Below, piece by piece: positions 10,521-19,889 of a stretch of 64,000 nucleotides of DNA; the first letter of the stretch is position 1; each line of letters begins with the position of its first letter. The position numbers and the translations under genes are program-made. Location: assembly GCF_019320115.1 (NCBI RefSeq), contig NC_089583.1, positions 81,609,928 to 81,673,927 of the forward strand, given 5' to 3'. This stretch comes from Miscanthus floridulus (taxonomy: Eukaryota; Streptophyta; Magnoliopsida; Poales; Poaceae). The notes under the pieces are model-generated. The model had not been told where the DNA came from. It did not search any database and worked only from the letters and a program-made list of their open reading frames with translations.

Positions 10521-13500
10521 TAAAAATTACTATGAGAGCCGACTGCTTGGATCGGCTGTTGGTCCTCGCTGAAAACATTCACAGGACTTTCTTTCCACAC
10601 TTTTCCGGAGAAACAATCAACGCCTTCATATTCCCAATAGGTAGACTCTGTGGCAGCAACACTTACCGAATCATCAGTATGTACAATTTCAACATCATCT
10701 CCAATCCATTGAATGAGAATTTGATGCATGGTTGAAGGAATGCAGCAATTAGCATGGATCCAATCTCTGCCCAAGAGTAGACTATATGCCCCCTTGCCAT
10801 CAATGACAAAAAAGGTAGTAATCAGAGTTTTCGATCCAATGGTCAACTCGACATGGATAGCACCTCGGGTATCGGAAGGATTGCCAGCAAAGTCTCTGAG
10901 CACCATGTCAGTTTTCAACAATTCTTCATTAGTCATCCCAAGTTTCCTGAAGGTAGTATAAGGCATGATATTGATAGCAGCCCCCCCATCGACAAACATC
11001 TTAGTTAAAGGCTTGCCATTGACATATCCCTTTAAATAGAGTGGTCTCAAGTGACGATTCTTGATTGGTTTATCAAAAACAGCCTGCTGTGTTAATACAA
11101 GCTGAGCCATCAAATCCTGACATTCACTTTCATCAAAATCAGAGTACACCTCTTCTTGGACATCTTGGCTTTCGGGAGCTATAAACTCTGATGGGAGGAA
11201 GAAAGCCATGCAAGCATTAGCCGAAGGACCACATCCATCAGGCTTCTTTTTAGGATGCCATATTTGCTTTGTTTTGGTAACTTCCAGTTCCAACTCCCTA
11301 TTCCTCAACCGCTGCACTCTTCTTTTCTGACTTTTCCTCAGGCCTGGAGGACACCACTGTCCTTTTTGCCATACGTATTTATAGAAGTCAGCTTCTTCAT
11401 CATGCACTCTATCATGAATCCAACCCGAACCTGCAATTCTTTTCCTTTGCTGATTCTCAAAGCCACCTATTTTTAAGCGCCGATCATCTTCAGGAACCTT
11501 CGTTCCAAGTCTTTCATAGACGGGACGGCGGTTGACTCGAGATTGCCTATACTCGGAGTACTGAACACTACACTCCGGACAATTATTTCTTGCAGGCAAC
11601 CTCAAACCTTCATTCCAACAGTGCCTAAAGAACGAACAACCCCAATGAGACTGCTCCTGTTCTGTCATGTATTCTTCTTGCTCCCTTCGGTATACTTCTT
11701 CCTCATACCTCCGGCATTCTTCCATAAACCATTGCTTCTTACAGTATTCCTTCTCTTGTTCCCTCTGCCACTTGTTTAACAAAATACGTGATGTGACTCT
11801 GGGTTTGGAAGTTTGACCTTTTTCGGTTCGGCTATTCTGAAACCGAACTCGTTGCTGCAGCTCTTTACTGGTGACTTGCCGATCCGAGTCAACAGCACCA
11901 CTCTCCTTTGCCCTATCAGAAGTCAACACTTTCACCTTGCCCTTACCCTTGAGATCATTGGCAGAGACCATATTCACAGAGAAAGAAATCATATTTTGTG
12001 GAAAAGGCTGATCACCAATTTTCATCTTACCATCAAACCTCAAATGTCCCTCTTGGATAGCTTTCTGGATTCGTATTCTGAATACTCGGCAATCATTAAT
12101 AGAATGAGAATTAGTGTTATGGAAACCACAATACTTTTTGTCTTTCACCCCTTCAGGACGTAGCATAGGATGTCCTTCTGGCAGCTTGATGCGTCCTTCC
12201 TTTATCAACAATGCAAAAAGTCTGTCTGCCTTAGTAACATCAAAATCATAGGTTCCCTTTTGTTGTTTCAACCAGCGTTGACTAACTTGAGTGGGTTCCT
12301 TTGCCCAATTTAACTCAGCTGCAGCTATCTCATCTTCATCAATATACTCAGTCGCTTCATCTAGAAAACCTTGATACACCTCATTAGTGGCATTGTTCTT
12401 CTGAAAGCGATTATCTCTCCTAAATCCTTGGGCTTGATTACTCATAGCTGCTAAACGCTGTGCAAGTTGGCCAAGATCATCAAACTCTAAACCAAACAAC
12501 TTCTCCCTGATATTTGGCAACATTCCTGCTATAGCTATTCCAGGCAGTTGATCATCTGGTAAATTTAGAGAATAACACATATTCTTGGTCTCCCTAAATC
12601 TGCGAAGATACTCCAATGGTGTCTCATTCGTTCTCATCCTCAGACTCATGAGATCAACTAACTTCTTCTCATTAGTACCCGTATAGAAATATGAATGAAA
12701 CTTCTGTTCTAGTTCTGCCCATGTACCAATGGAATGAGCTGGTAGAGACGTGAACCATGTGAAAGCTGGTCCTGTAAGAGACAAAGGAAAATATCGAATC
12801 CTCCAAGCTTCATCTGAAGCAGCTTCTCCAAGCTGCATTAAGTACCGACTGACGTGCTCTATGGTACTAGTATCATCTTGACCAGAAAACTTGGTTAAAT
12901 CTGTTGGAGGCTTCACCCTTGGAGGCAATGCCACTCTGTTGTACCATTCTGGATAAGGAGACTTGTATGAATAGGATTGATTCTTTGGTTTCAAGCCGAA
13001 CTGATTTTGCATCATATCAGCCATCCTGTGCATCAAAACATCAATGCCTGGATCCTGATTTCCTTGTACTTGCATTCCAGAAGGCAATCCTGAAACACTT
13101 CTATACCCTGGATTTGGCACAGCATTGATAGCACTGTAATCAGTAAATTCTTGATATCCATCTCCATACATATTCTTCTGCAATCTATTGGATGCTGGAG
13201 AAACTCTATAAGCTGAAGGTGGCACTTCTCCTGTGGTACCAAATGTCACCTGGCCATAGGTGGGATGTGATTGCTTTTCAGTATGAGTCAATCCACCTAT
13301 ATTTGAAGGCGACGCCACTTCTTTTCCAACAGGCTTCTCTTGATGCTTTGGAACATTGAAAAGCGTCGGCCCACTGAGTGGTCCAACATTTTCTTCGAAG
13401 TATTTATCAACCATTGGACCAAAAGTACTGATCATGATTGCCCGAAAGGTGTTCAGAAAAGTTGTGTGATGGTTTGTCATGGTTTCTCCCATGGCTTTAT

Positions 13501-13738
13501 AGACCAGGGCTGCCACCTTCTGAGCATCTTCCTCTTCAGTATAATCAGTTTGATGCGGAAGAAGAACCCTTGGCATTGACTGCTTTTGAAATACTTTATT
13601 GCTCTTGTTTTTGGAAAAAGACATCAAGCATTTCCGTTGGTATTGCTCACATGCTTGTAGCACTAAATCCTTGTAATTATCTGGCAATTCTGCCATGCTT
13701 ACATCCAGAACATGATCATTGTTGATCTCAGACGCCAT
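10520..13738 (-). CDS. gag: element 1 gag with C-terminal protease
   Basis: An open frame of 1072 codons starting about 40 bases inside the LTR. A conserved retrotransposon gag (capsid) region lies at about residues 270-440 (AWRIRYFPLSLTGPAFTWF; LEYLRRFRETK). A Cys/His cluster follows at about 535-550 (CGFHNTNSHSINDC), then a highly charged Glu/Arg-rich region and a second Cys-rich cluster (CSFFRHCWNEG, NNCPEC), both plausible zinc-binding nucleic-acid sites. A pepsin-type protease lies near residues 905-1010 with active-site segment FVDGGAAINIMP and a later LLLGRDWI motif. DGG in place of DSG/DTG is seen in this lineage. The protein would form the virus-like particle and carry out cleavage. 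It is longer than most plant gag proteins because the protease is attached here rather than to pol. Confidence 0.9.
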   Translation of the reverse strand: MASEINNDHVLDVSMAELPDNYKDLVLQACEQYQRKCLMSFSKNKSNKVFQKQSMPRVLLPHQTDYTEEEDAQKVAALVYKAMGETMTNHHTTFLNTFRAIMISTFGPMVDKYFEENVGPLSGPTLFNVPKHQEKPVGKEVASPSNIGGLTHTEKQSHPTYGQVTFGTTGEVPPSAYRVSPASNRLQKNMYGDGYQEFTDYSAINAVPNPGYRSVSGLPSGMQVQGNQDPGIDVLMHRMADMMQNQFGLKPKNQSYSYKSPYPEWYNRVALPPRVKPPTDLTKFSGQDDTSTIEHVSRYLMQLGEAASDEAWRIRYFPLSLTGPAFTWFTSLPAHSIGTWAELEQKFHSYFYTGTNEKKLVDLMSLRMRTNETPLEYLRRFRETKNMCYSLNLPDDQLPGIAIAGMLPNIREKLFGLEFDDLGQLAQRLAAMSNQAQGFRRDNRFQKNNATNEVYQGFLDEATEYIDEDEIAAAELNWAKEPTQVSQRWLKQQKGTYDFDVTKADRLFALLIKEGRIKLPEGHPMLRPEGVKDKKYCGFHNTNSHSINDCRVFRIRIQKAIQEGHLRFDGKMKIGDQPFPQNMISFSVNMVSANDLKGKGKVKVLTSDRAKESGAVDSDRQVTSKELQQRVRFQNSRTEKGQTSKPRVTSRILLNKWQREQEKEYCKKQWFMEECRRYEEEVYRREQEEYMTEQEQSHWGCSFFRHCWNEGLRLPARNNCPECSVQYSEYRQSRVNRRPVYERLGTKVPEDDRRLKIGGFENQQRKRIAGSGWIHDRVHDEEADFYKYVWQKGQWCPPGLRKSQKRRVQRLRNRELELEVTKTKQIWHPKKKPDGCGPSANACMAFFLPSEFIAPESQDVQEEVYSDFDESECQDLMAQLVLTQQAVFDKPIKNRHLRPLYLKGYVNGKPLTKMFVDGGAAINIMPYTTFRKLGMTNEELLKTDMVLRDFAGNPSDTRGAIHVELTIGSKTLITTFFVIDGKGAYSLLLGRDWIHANCCIPSTMHQILIQWIGDDVEIVHTDDSVSVAATESTYWEYEGVDCFSGKVWKESPVNVFSEDQQPIQAVGSHSNF

Positions 13739-13754
13739 CTTGAACTAACAGGTT

Positions 13755-13772
13755 GTCCCACCGGGCGTGCCA
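13755..13772 (-). promoter_or_regulatory. primer-binding site of element 1
   Basis: Seven bases inside the 5' LTR the minus strand reads TGGCACGCCCGGTGGGAC. It has the same position and pattern as TGGCGCGCCAGGTAGGGG in element 2. Such sites pair with the 3' end of a tRNA; I have not assigned which one. Confidence 0.65.
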
Positions 13773-13779
13773 AAAAGTG

Positions 13780-15154
13780 TGTTGACACAAAATGTGACGT
13801 ACTGTGCCTCACACACAGCAAGCCGAAAAGCGTGGCTTCAATCGGGTTCCCGGGTGTTTCGTGATCCGGAAGCGTGCCAGTCAGTTTGACCTGAAAAAAC
13901 TAACAAGGGATAAAACAATTAAATGTCAAACCGGAACATGTCGGGTAATACCGAACAGTTCCACATATACGGCCCTGAAGCCACTTACAACGACATACGG
14001 CTATAGAGAGCTGTCTGCCAACAAGTTCATAAACCATTCAGCTAATCGTAGGGTAAATGCACGTAAAGACCTAATTGCCGAACACGTGTGCATGGGAAAG
14101 ACATGTTTGAACAAGTGAAATTAATTATGAGTTAATGCATAACCAAGCTCGGCAATCCAGCCGAATTGGGATCCATGAAGAAGGAACGTACAAATAAAAG
14201 CGATTAAACTAAACTAAAACCTGCATCTGCCGCACGACACCTAGTTTCGTTAAAGCTTAAACGTAATTAACATGCATGAACCCGCAACATGTGACAATCT
14301 AAATTAAGACAATTCAGCCACTATGAGCGTGTTATCTATCTTGCAAGGGTAATATAAAAATAAACAATGATCGTTGAAGCACGAATAAAACCACAAGAGA
14401 AAGAAGGCCGAACAATATCAATCTAGATTGGGCAGAAGTGTGTTACAAATATATAAAAGGTTTAAAACATGCAACACTGGATAACTTAATGAATCTATTT
14501 AGATTTGCCATATCTAATATAGAGCCGATAACTATCTCGCTTTCACTAAGCATATGAGTAAACGCCTGCCGCACGGTATCTACTCATAAACGAAGCATAA
14601 GCAAAGACTTCTTGATTGTCAAGCAAAGATCCGCCGCACGACCATTGAAAACAAACAAGACTACTTGCATCACGTTTAAATCCACCGCATGATACTAAAC
14701 ATGATAACAAGGTTGTCGGAACTTACGGAGGTCAACGGATCGATGACTCCTCTCGAAGAACTCGACGACACGACAAGAGGACTCGAAAGTTGGCACGGGG
14801 CCGGTTGTATTGATTTGGTTGTGTACCCTTCTTACAATGGTCGAGGGTCAATATTTATACCCTAGACAAAATGTGAGTCCTAAAGGACTACGATTTACAA
14901 AGGAACTTCTAAACAAACTTGGAAACTTACGATTCCTTACCCTAAACTTGTAGATTCCTTTATTAATACAACTCTCATCTTTTCGATCGGTCTTGCCTGC
15001 CATCTTCTGTTTTCCCGAATGGAGTTACCGCCTTCCAGAATAACCGACCGCACAAGCATTTAGCCGGCCGCTTGCGTTGTTTGCCGAACACCCTTCTTCC
15101 CGCATGTGGGTCTACCTGTCATCTTCCAGAATCGACCAAAATCCAGTGTTAACA
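13780..15154 (-). repeat. LTR of element 1 (5' LTR in element orientation)
   Basis: The partner of 944-2318, also 1375 bp. The minus-strand TATA motif TATAAATA is at 14852-14859 and would start the genomic transcript toward gag. It is followed (plus direction) by the ACTAC target duplication. Confidence 0.93.
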
Positions 15155-15186
15155 ACTACACTTTAGACCAAGATCTAAACAGGGCC
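15155..15186. mobile_element. Tourist-like MITE, right part
   Basis: The segment starts with ACTAC, the second copy of the retrotransposon target duplication, and continues with the right terminal inverted repeat of the MITE that begins at 758. It is followed by TTA. Removing element 1 and one ACTAC rejoins the two MITE halves. Confidence 0.65.
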
Positions 15187-15221
15187 TTAGTATTGTTCGA
15201 GGTGCCCCTAATGCAGTTTTA

Positions 15222-15341
15222 CAGCCTGTTCGCTTGTTGGTTTCAGCCAGGACTTGTCAACTAGCCAACAGTGTTTTTCTCTCACAACAAACCAGCACTA
15301 GTCGGGCTTATTAGCCCAGAAACCAACCAGCAAACAGGCCG
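15222..15341. mobile_element. Tourist-like MITE, 120 bp
   Basis: Terminal inverted repeats CAGCCTGTTCGCTTGTTGGTTTC and its near complement ending GCAAACAGGCCG, flanked by TTA on both sides (15219-15221, 15342-15344). The core contains the AACAGTGTTTTTCTCTCACAA motif shared with other MITEs in this region. No coding capacity. Confidence 0.75.
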
Positions 15342-15539
15342 TTAGACAAAATATAACAGATAAGACATTTTGGGAGTGACCTACAAAGTTTAAATGACAC
15401 CTAATGATTGGATGACATGTGAAAGAAAAGACCACCGTAAAAAGGATTTTTGGAGTCAGCCCCCTCTTGATTAAGAGACGTGGGCACCGATGGAAGATAC
15501 TACCTATGCAAATCGTTAGGCGGGGCCTAGTCACATACA

Positions 15540-15800
15540 CCCATCTCAGTTAGTTAACCATTTATAGAGAGGTGGGCGTGTTAAGTGAGACGACTTTCTA
15601 AATGGCATGTTTACAGAGGCGGCTCCCTAAAAACGACCACATTTGTTAATGTATTTACAGAAGAGAATCCACACTTACGAGATCCACCTCCATTAATGCT
15701 TTGTTTATAGAGGAGGTTGTCTTAAGTGTTGTCTCTGTAAAATAATTTTTAGATGCACACTCTTAAGATGTCTGCCTCTATAAATATTTGTCAAAAAAAT
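15540..15800. mobile_element. possible CACTA-type subterminal repeat remnant
   Basis: Short motifs of the form TTTA(C/T)AGAGG(C/A)GG recur in both orientations (for example near 15564, 15613, 15707 and 15772). Clustered repeats of this kind are typical of the ends of grass CACTA (En/Spm) elements. I found no clear CACTA terminus or target duplication here, so the call is tentative. Confidence 0.35.
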
Positions 15801-16300
15801 TCATAATATTTTCCTTTGTCTCTCATGATCAACACAATAGATGAAAGTAGAAGAATGTCGAGGAACAAAGTGAGGGAAAACTATTCTTTGTTCAAACTGA
15901 TGATTACAATGTAGAGCTTCCATGTGTGTGTAGTTCAAACAAGGCCTAACATTTTGATTAAAAAAACCCCACATAAAAACGTACTAGGATTATAATTCAT
16001 CCTCCCTTTTTTCCTTCTAGGATCGAGTTCATATGTTTTACAATAGGATCGGCCCTCCAACTTCATACCTTTTGGGCACCTAGCAATGAGCCTTTGGCCA
16101 AAAATATTTTTCTACCCCAAATATCTTTTTTCCTAAAAGAATAATATCACAGCAGTGGTTATATACAGTTATGGAGAGAAAGGTATGGAAATTGTAGGCT
16201 GCGTTGTCACAAAGCTAACTAGTCATCATTAAATTAAATTTGCTATAGGCATTGAAATTTTAACTTCTTTCTTCTATGATGCTTTTATGTCCAAAGCTTT

Positions 16301-16480
16301 CACTGCTACAGAAAAAAATTTAGAGGCACCATCATTTTCCCTCAGCAATAGCCATTTCAAAAACCATCGATCGATTTCTAGAGGTGGTTGGTGTTTCCAA
16401 TCTCACCTCTAGAAATACCCTCTCTTTTTTAACTACGGCGGTTGGAAACATCAATTGCCTCTAGAAATAGATTTACAACC
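16301..16480. mobile_element. possible CACTA-type element end
   Basis: The segment starts CACTGCTACAGAAAAAAATT and is followed by TCTAGAGG(T/C)GGTTGG and CCTCTAGAAAT motifs in both orientations, as in CACTA subterminal regions. The opposite end was not found, so this may be a fragment. Confidence 0.4.
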
Positions 16481-16508
16481 GTGATTGGTAATTTGTTTTG
16501 TCTTTGTT

Positions 16509-16646
16509 GGCCCTGTTCGACTTACCCCATATTCAGTTTGTTCGGCTTCTTTTTTCAGCCGGAACAGTATTTTTCTCTTACAACAATTCAGCCGAAACAG
16601 TGTTTTCAGCCAGTTTCAGCCAAGTTTCAGACCAACGAACGGGGCC
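16509..16646. mobile_element. Tourist-like MITE, 138 bp
   Basis: Ends GGCCCTGTTCG and CGAACGGGGCC form terminal inverted repeats. The right side is followed by TTA and the left is preceded by GTT. The interior has repeated CAGCCGGAACAGTATTTTTC and TTTCAGCC motifs typical of this local family. Confidence 0.65.
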
Positions 16647-17006
16647 TTAATGAAGAGGTATATACCAAGTATTTCTTTCTAACTTATTAAAAAATGGAGG
16701 CTGGTGAAGGTAACCTGCTGGCTATGATTGCTATGTTTATGGCTTCATGCACGTTGTTTTCGTAGGGAGAATCATAATCCTATTACATGACAAAGAGCGA
16801 CATATATAATTTTGATTTGACGAGGACGCCCTTCAACCACTCGCTTCTATTGCTAGAGACTGCAACTCCCTATTGTTTATAGGTACCAAATATGTCAGTT
16901 AAAAATATCATCATTGGAGGTTGGGACTTGAAGAATATAAAATAAAGGACCCCCTAGCTAGATGCCTTTGTCAAATCACCTGGGTAGCTCGCAAGCCCGT
17001 TTGTTT

Positions 17007-17120
17007 GGCTATGACTTGTCGTAAACGATCATAAATTTTCAGCCGAAACAGTATTTTTCTCTCATACAAACCCGCCAGCAGTATTTCTTCACGAACCAGC
17101 AACGATACGAACCAGCCAAT
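17007..17120. mobile_element. degenerate Tourist-like MITE
   Basis: The segment contains GCCCGTTTGTTTGGCT near the left side, the family core CCGAAACAGTATTTTTCTCTC and ACGAACCAGC/ACGAACCAGCC on the right. The ends are too diverged to mark the target site with confidence. Confidence 0.45.
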
Positions 17121-17621
17121 GAGAGAGATTAATTTGCACAAAAGAAGCCAAGCATACACAGTGAAGCTCCTGTTGCATAGATCAACTGCCTACTCTATTA
17201 CTTTTGTTTCTTTTTAATAATGGGCCTGTTCGCTAGGAGAAATTTGGATGGTTTGAAAGAATGCTGGAGGAATTTGTGAGAGAAAAATATTGTTTCAGAT
17301 AAAAAAAAAAGAAGCGGATCAAGCCAGGTTTAAGGAATACGTGGGGCCAATGTCACTTGTCAACTTTTCACTGCATATAAGTTGAAACAACATAAAGTGC
17401 TATGCTCAAAGCTATTCTACACTGTGCCACAGCACACTTTCTATGGCAGGCAAAAAACAAACTTTCAACGCAAATCGCAACATATTTCATTAATAATGGA
17501 CATGCATGCCCACCCTAATTGACCAACTAACCTTGCAAACTTTTAATTTATACCATACTTTTAGCCGCATTAATATAATCAAACACCAGTTCAGGTTCGC
17601 TGTATGGGCTACAAAGACAAA

Positions 17622-17750
17622 TGGCCCAGTTCGCTTGGCTAAAATTGACTAAAAACACTGTTCCGGCTGAATTGTTGTGACAGAAAAATACTGTTCAGCT
17701 GAAAAAAGAAACCGAATAAGCCAGATTACGAGGTAAGCCGAACTGGGCCA
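17622..17750. mobile_element. Tourist-like MITE, 129 bp
   Basis: Strong terminal inverted repeats TGGCCCAGTTCGCTTGGCT and GTAAGCCGAACTGGGCCA. The interior shares the AACACTGTTCCGGCTGAATTG core of the local family. A clean target duplication is not evident. Confidence 0.65.
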
Positions 17751-17900
17751 GTCAATCTAGAGAAAAGATTCATGCTCACTAAAAAAATGGAAGTTTGGCT
17801 CTGGCTCTCTGCAAATGGTGGTTGGCTCAAAATAGAGAGATTGGAGAATCTATTTGGAGGTTCAGAACTAACTAACGACCTTTGCAAATAGGAATGGTGG

Positions 17901-17922
17901 CGCGCGCGCGCACACACACACG
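17901..17922. repeat. (CG)n(CA)n simple repeat
   Basis: A run of CG dinucleotides passes directly into CA dinucleotides, 22 bases of uninterrupted alternating purine and pyrimidine. Such tracts mutate readily and can adopt left-handed DNA. Confidence 0.85.
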
Positions 17923-18571
17923 GCCGTTGGAAGCCTGACACGTATAGCGCCTGCAAACTTTAGCCAGCTGGGTTGCAAATGGTAGCGGCAGTCTCAATCT
18001 AATGCCTGCCTGATGCTGCTAGTGAAAGAAAAGGTGCCACGGACGTCTGAATCAGCAAAGGGAATATCGGTGGGAAAGTTGTGTGTGTGTGCTTCAGAAT
18101 GACAAAAATTATGTATCATCTTAATCGGGCATCAATTGCGCCATACAGGCTAGTTGAGTCATGTGTCAGTGTTTGTCATTGCGCCGGGACATGCGGCGTG
18201 AGTTTTATTTGGAGCAAACGATTGGCAACATGCAGGAATAATAGGTTATTTGCTTGATCAGGATTGCTTGGTTAATTGATATGTTTCTGAATTTTGTGGT
18301 GCGTGGACGGATAGATAGATACAGTAGATACCTAGAAATATAGGAGCGAGCTGCCTTCGTCGTCGTCAGTGTTTAATGTTCTTGATTACTCGGAATCTGA
18401 TTCGAACTTCATGATTGTTTAGTAGATCGGTCAGAACTCAGAACTCAAGCCCTGTCTCAACTAGATCGCACGTACGTTCGTTGAACCGAACCGACAAGTA
18501 TCCACTTAACACTTGTAGTGCAAAGCAAATACATAAATAACAAGCCCAAGTTTACAAATAGAGATCACTTA

Positions 18572-18675
18572 GGGCCTGTTTGTTTGACTAGGAAGACAGA
18601 TTGATTGTCTAATTTGTATAACTTTGATCAGCCAGAATAATTTATGGGCCCAATCCACCCTAACCGAACAAGCCT
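18572..18675. mobile_element. Tourist-like MITE, 104 bp
   Basis: The element lies between TTA at 18569-18571 and TTA at 18676-18678. The left end GGGCCTGTTTGTTTG matches the complement of the right end CCGAACAAGCCT imperfectly. Confidence 0.6.
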
Positions 18676-19195
18676 TTACAAATACGGGTGGAACGAAACA
18701 AATCGGGTACAAATGCTGGATATGTCTAGTCAGATATGATATTTTAGTCGGATATAAGTAGGGTTCAGATATTCTCAAACATGAATACAAATTGAATATA
18801 TTTTTAATTATAATAAGTATTAATAAATATTCGCATGTCTAGTCATTTTAGTTGATAACACATGTATCCATTTTCCTTACCAATGGATTTAATTTTGAAG
18901 AACAAATCTATATGAGTAGATCAAATGTGAATATATAACACATGTAGACAAATATAGCCCATCAAAAAACATATTTTATCAATAAATATTTCAATAACAT
19001 CATCACGGAGGACATATCTGTACCCCTAGACATAAGGTGGACACTTCCCCTGGTCTATTGGGGTCCTTATCGTAACATGACTAGAAAACCAACCTGTAAT
19101 CTTGCCCCTCGGACAGTATAATAAGGAGGGGCATTACATGGCAACCCTCGGTGTCCCGCGATGTCCCTTGCCATCCTAAGGCATTACTTGGTGTT
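18676..19195. other. AT-rich spacer grading into old repeat sequence
   Basis: No gene is seen. From about 19010 the sequence resembles an eroded LTR (CCCCTCGGACAGTATAATAAGG looks like a retrotransposon promoter). At 19146-19195 it becomes the CCTCGGTGTCCC-type minisatellite that resumes at 31246 on the other side of element 2. It is therefore the left flank of the insertion site of element 2. Confidence 0.45.
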
Positions 19196-19665
19196 TGTGG
19201 GGGGTACGACCCAGGATACCCAGGGCAGACTACATGGGCTACGCCCCCACGGGTGGTCCAGCCCACAAGACGAACCCTTATAGAGCACGGCGCTGCTCGG
19301 CGCGCCCGCAAGACACCAGGAAGATACCCTGAAGATACTATGAGAACTGTTAGGATACGTTTGATCCCATGATTCCTGTAATCTGTTGTTACTTTCTGGT
19401 TATCTTCTAGATCTAATAGACTTGTAACCCTGCCCCCAGACTATATAAGGCGGGCAGGGACCCCCTCAAAACACACGAAAGATCATATGAAGCCAATACA
19501 AACCAACAGACCATAGGAGTCGGGTATTACGTCGCGCTGATGGCCCAAACCTGTCTGACTCTTGTGTCTCTGTTGCCTTCTTGTTCTCGATTACACGCAT
19601 CTCTGCCGATCAATCTACGTTCGTGGGATACCACTTAGAGGACTGCCGACGATATTCTGTCGATA
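19196..19665 (+). repeat. 5' LTR of element 2
   Basis: The 470-bp LTR starts TGTGGGGGGTACGACC and ends TGTCGATA; the other copy keeps the canonical CA end. A TATA box, TATATAA, lies at 19442-19448, followed by the GCGGGCAGGGACCCCC start region typical of this family. Confidence 0.88.
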
Positions 19666-19667
19666 GT

Positions 19668-19685
19668 TGGCGCGCCAGGTAGGGG
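19668..19685 (+). promoter_or_regulatory. primer-binding site of element 2
   Basis: TGGCGCGCCAGGTAGGGG lies two bases after the 5' LTR. It is a common primer-binding site form in grass Tat-type elements and confirms the plus orientation. Confidence 0.8.
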
Positions 19686-19889
19686 TGTGCGTGCTGTTTC
19701 CACGTCAAACAAGATGGTACTTTTGTAGGCTCTTCGTCATTCCCATAGCCCGACCAGATCTTTACAGCCGGATCGATCTCCTAGGTCATCAACGCTAACG
19801 AAGACGGAGAGATCATCGAGCCGGTGTAGATTAATTCTACACCGATCACCCCAACCCCTACGACTATAGATCTGATCTCGGAACTACCT

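Larger units (their letters stand above)
944..15154 (-). mobile_element. element 1: complete Tat-type Ty3/gypsy LTR retrotransposon
   Basis: A full-length 14.2-kb element read on the minus strand. Two 1375-bp LTRs (944-2318 and 13780-15154) start TGTTGACA and end TGTTAACA as read on the plus strand, and are flanked by a perfect 5-bp duplication, ACTAC (939-943 and 15155-15159). In element order it holds a primer-binding site, a gag-protease frame (13738-10520), an RT-RNaseH-integrase frame (10520-7251), a tandem-repeat spacer, two genes on the opposite strand (6925-2469 region) and a polypurine tract next to the last LTR. Domain order, a doubled RNase H region, no visible chromodomain and extra antisense genes fit the Tat lineage. 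I counted about six LTR differences, all transitions, so the insertion is young. Both main frames are open, so it could still be active. Confidence 0.93.
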
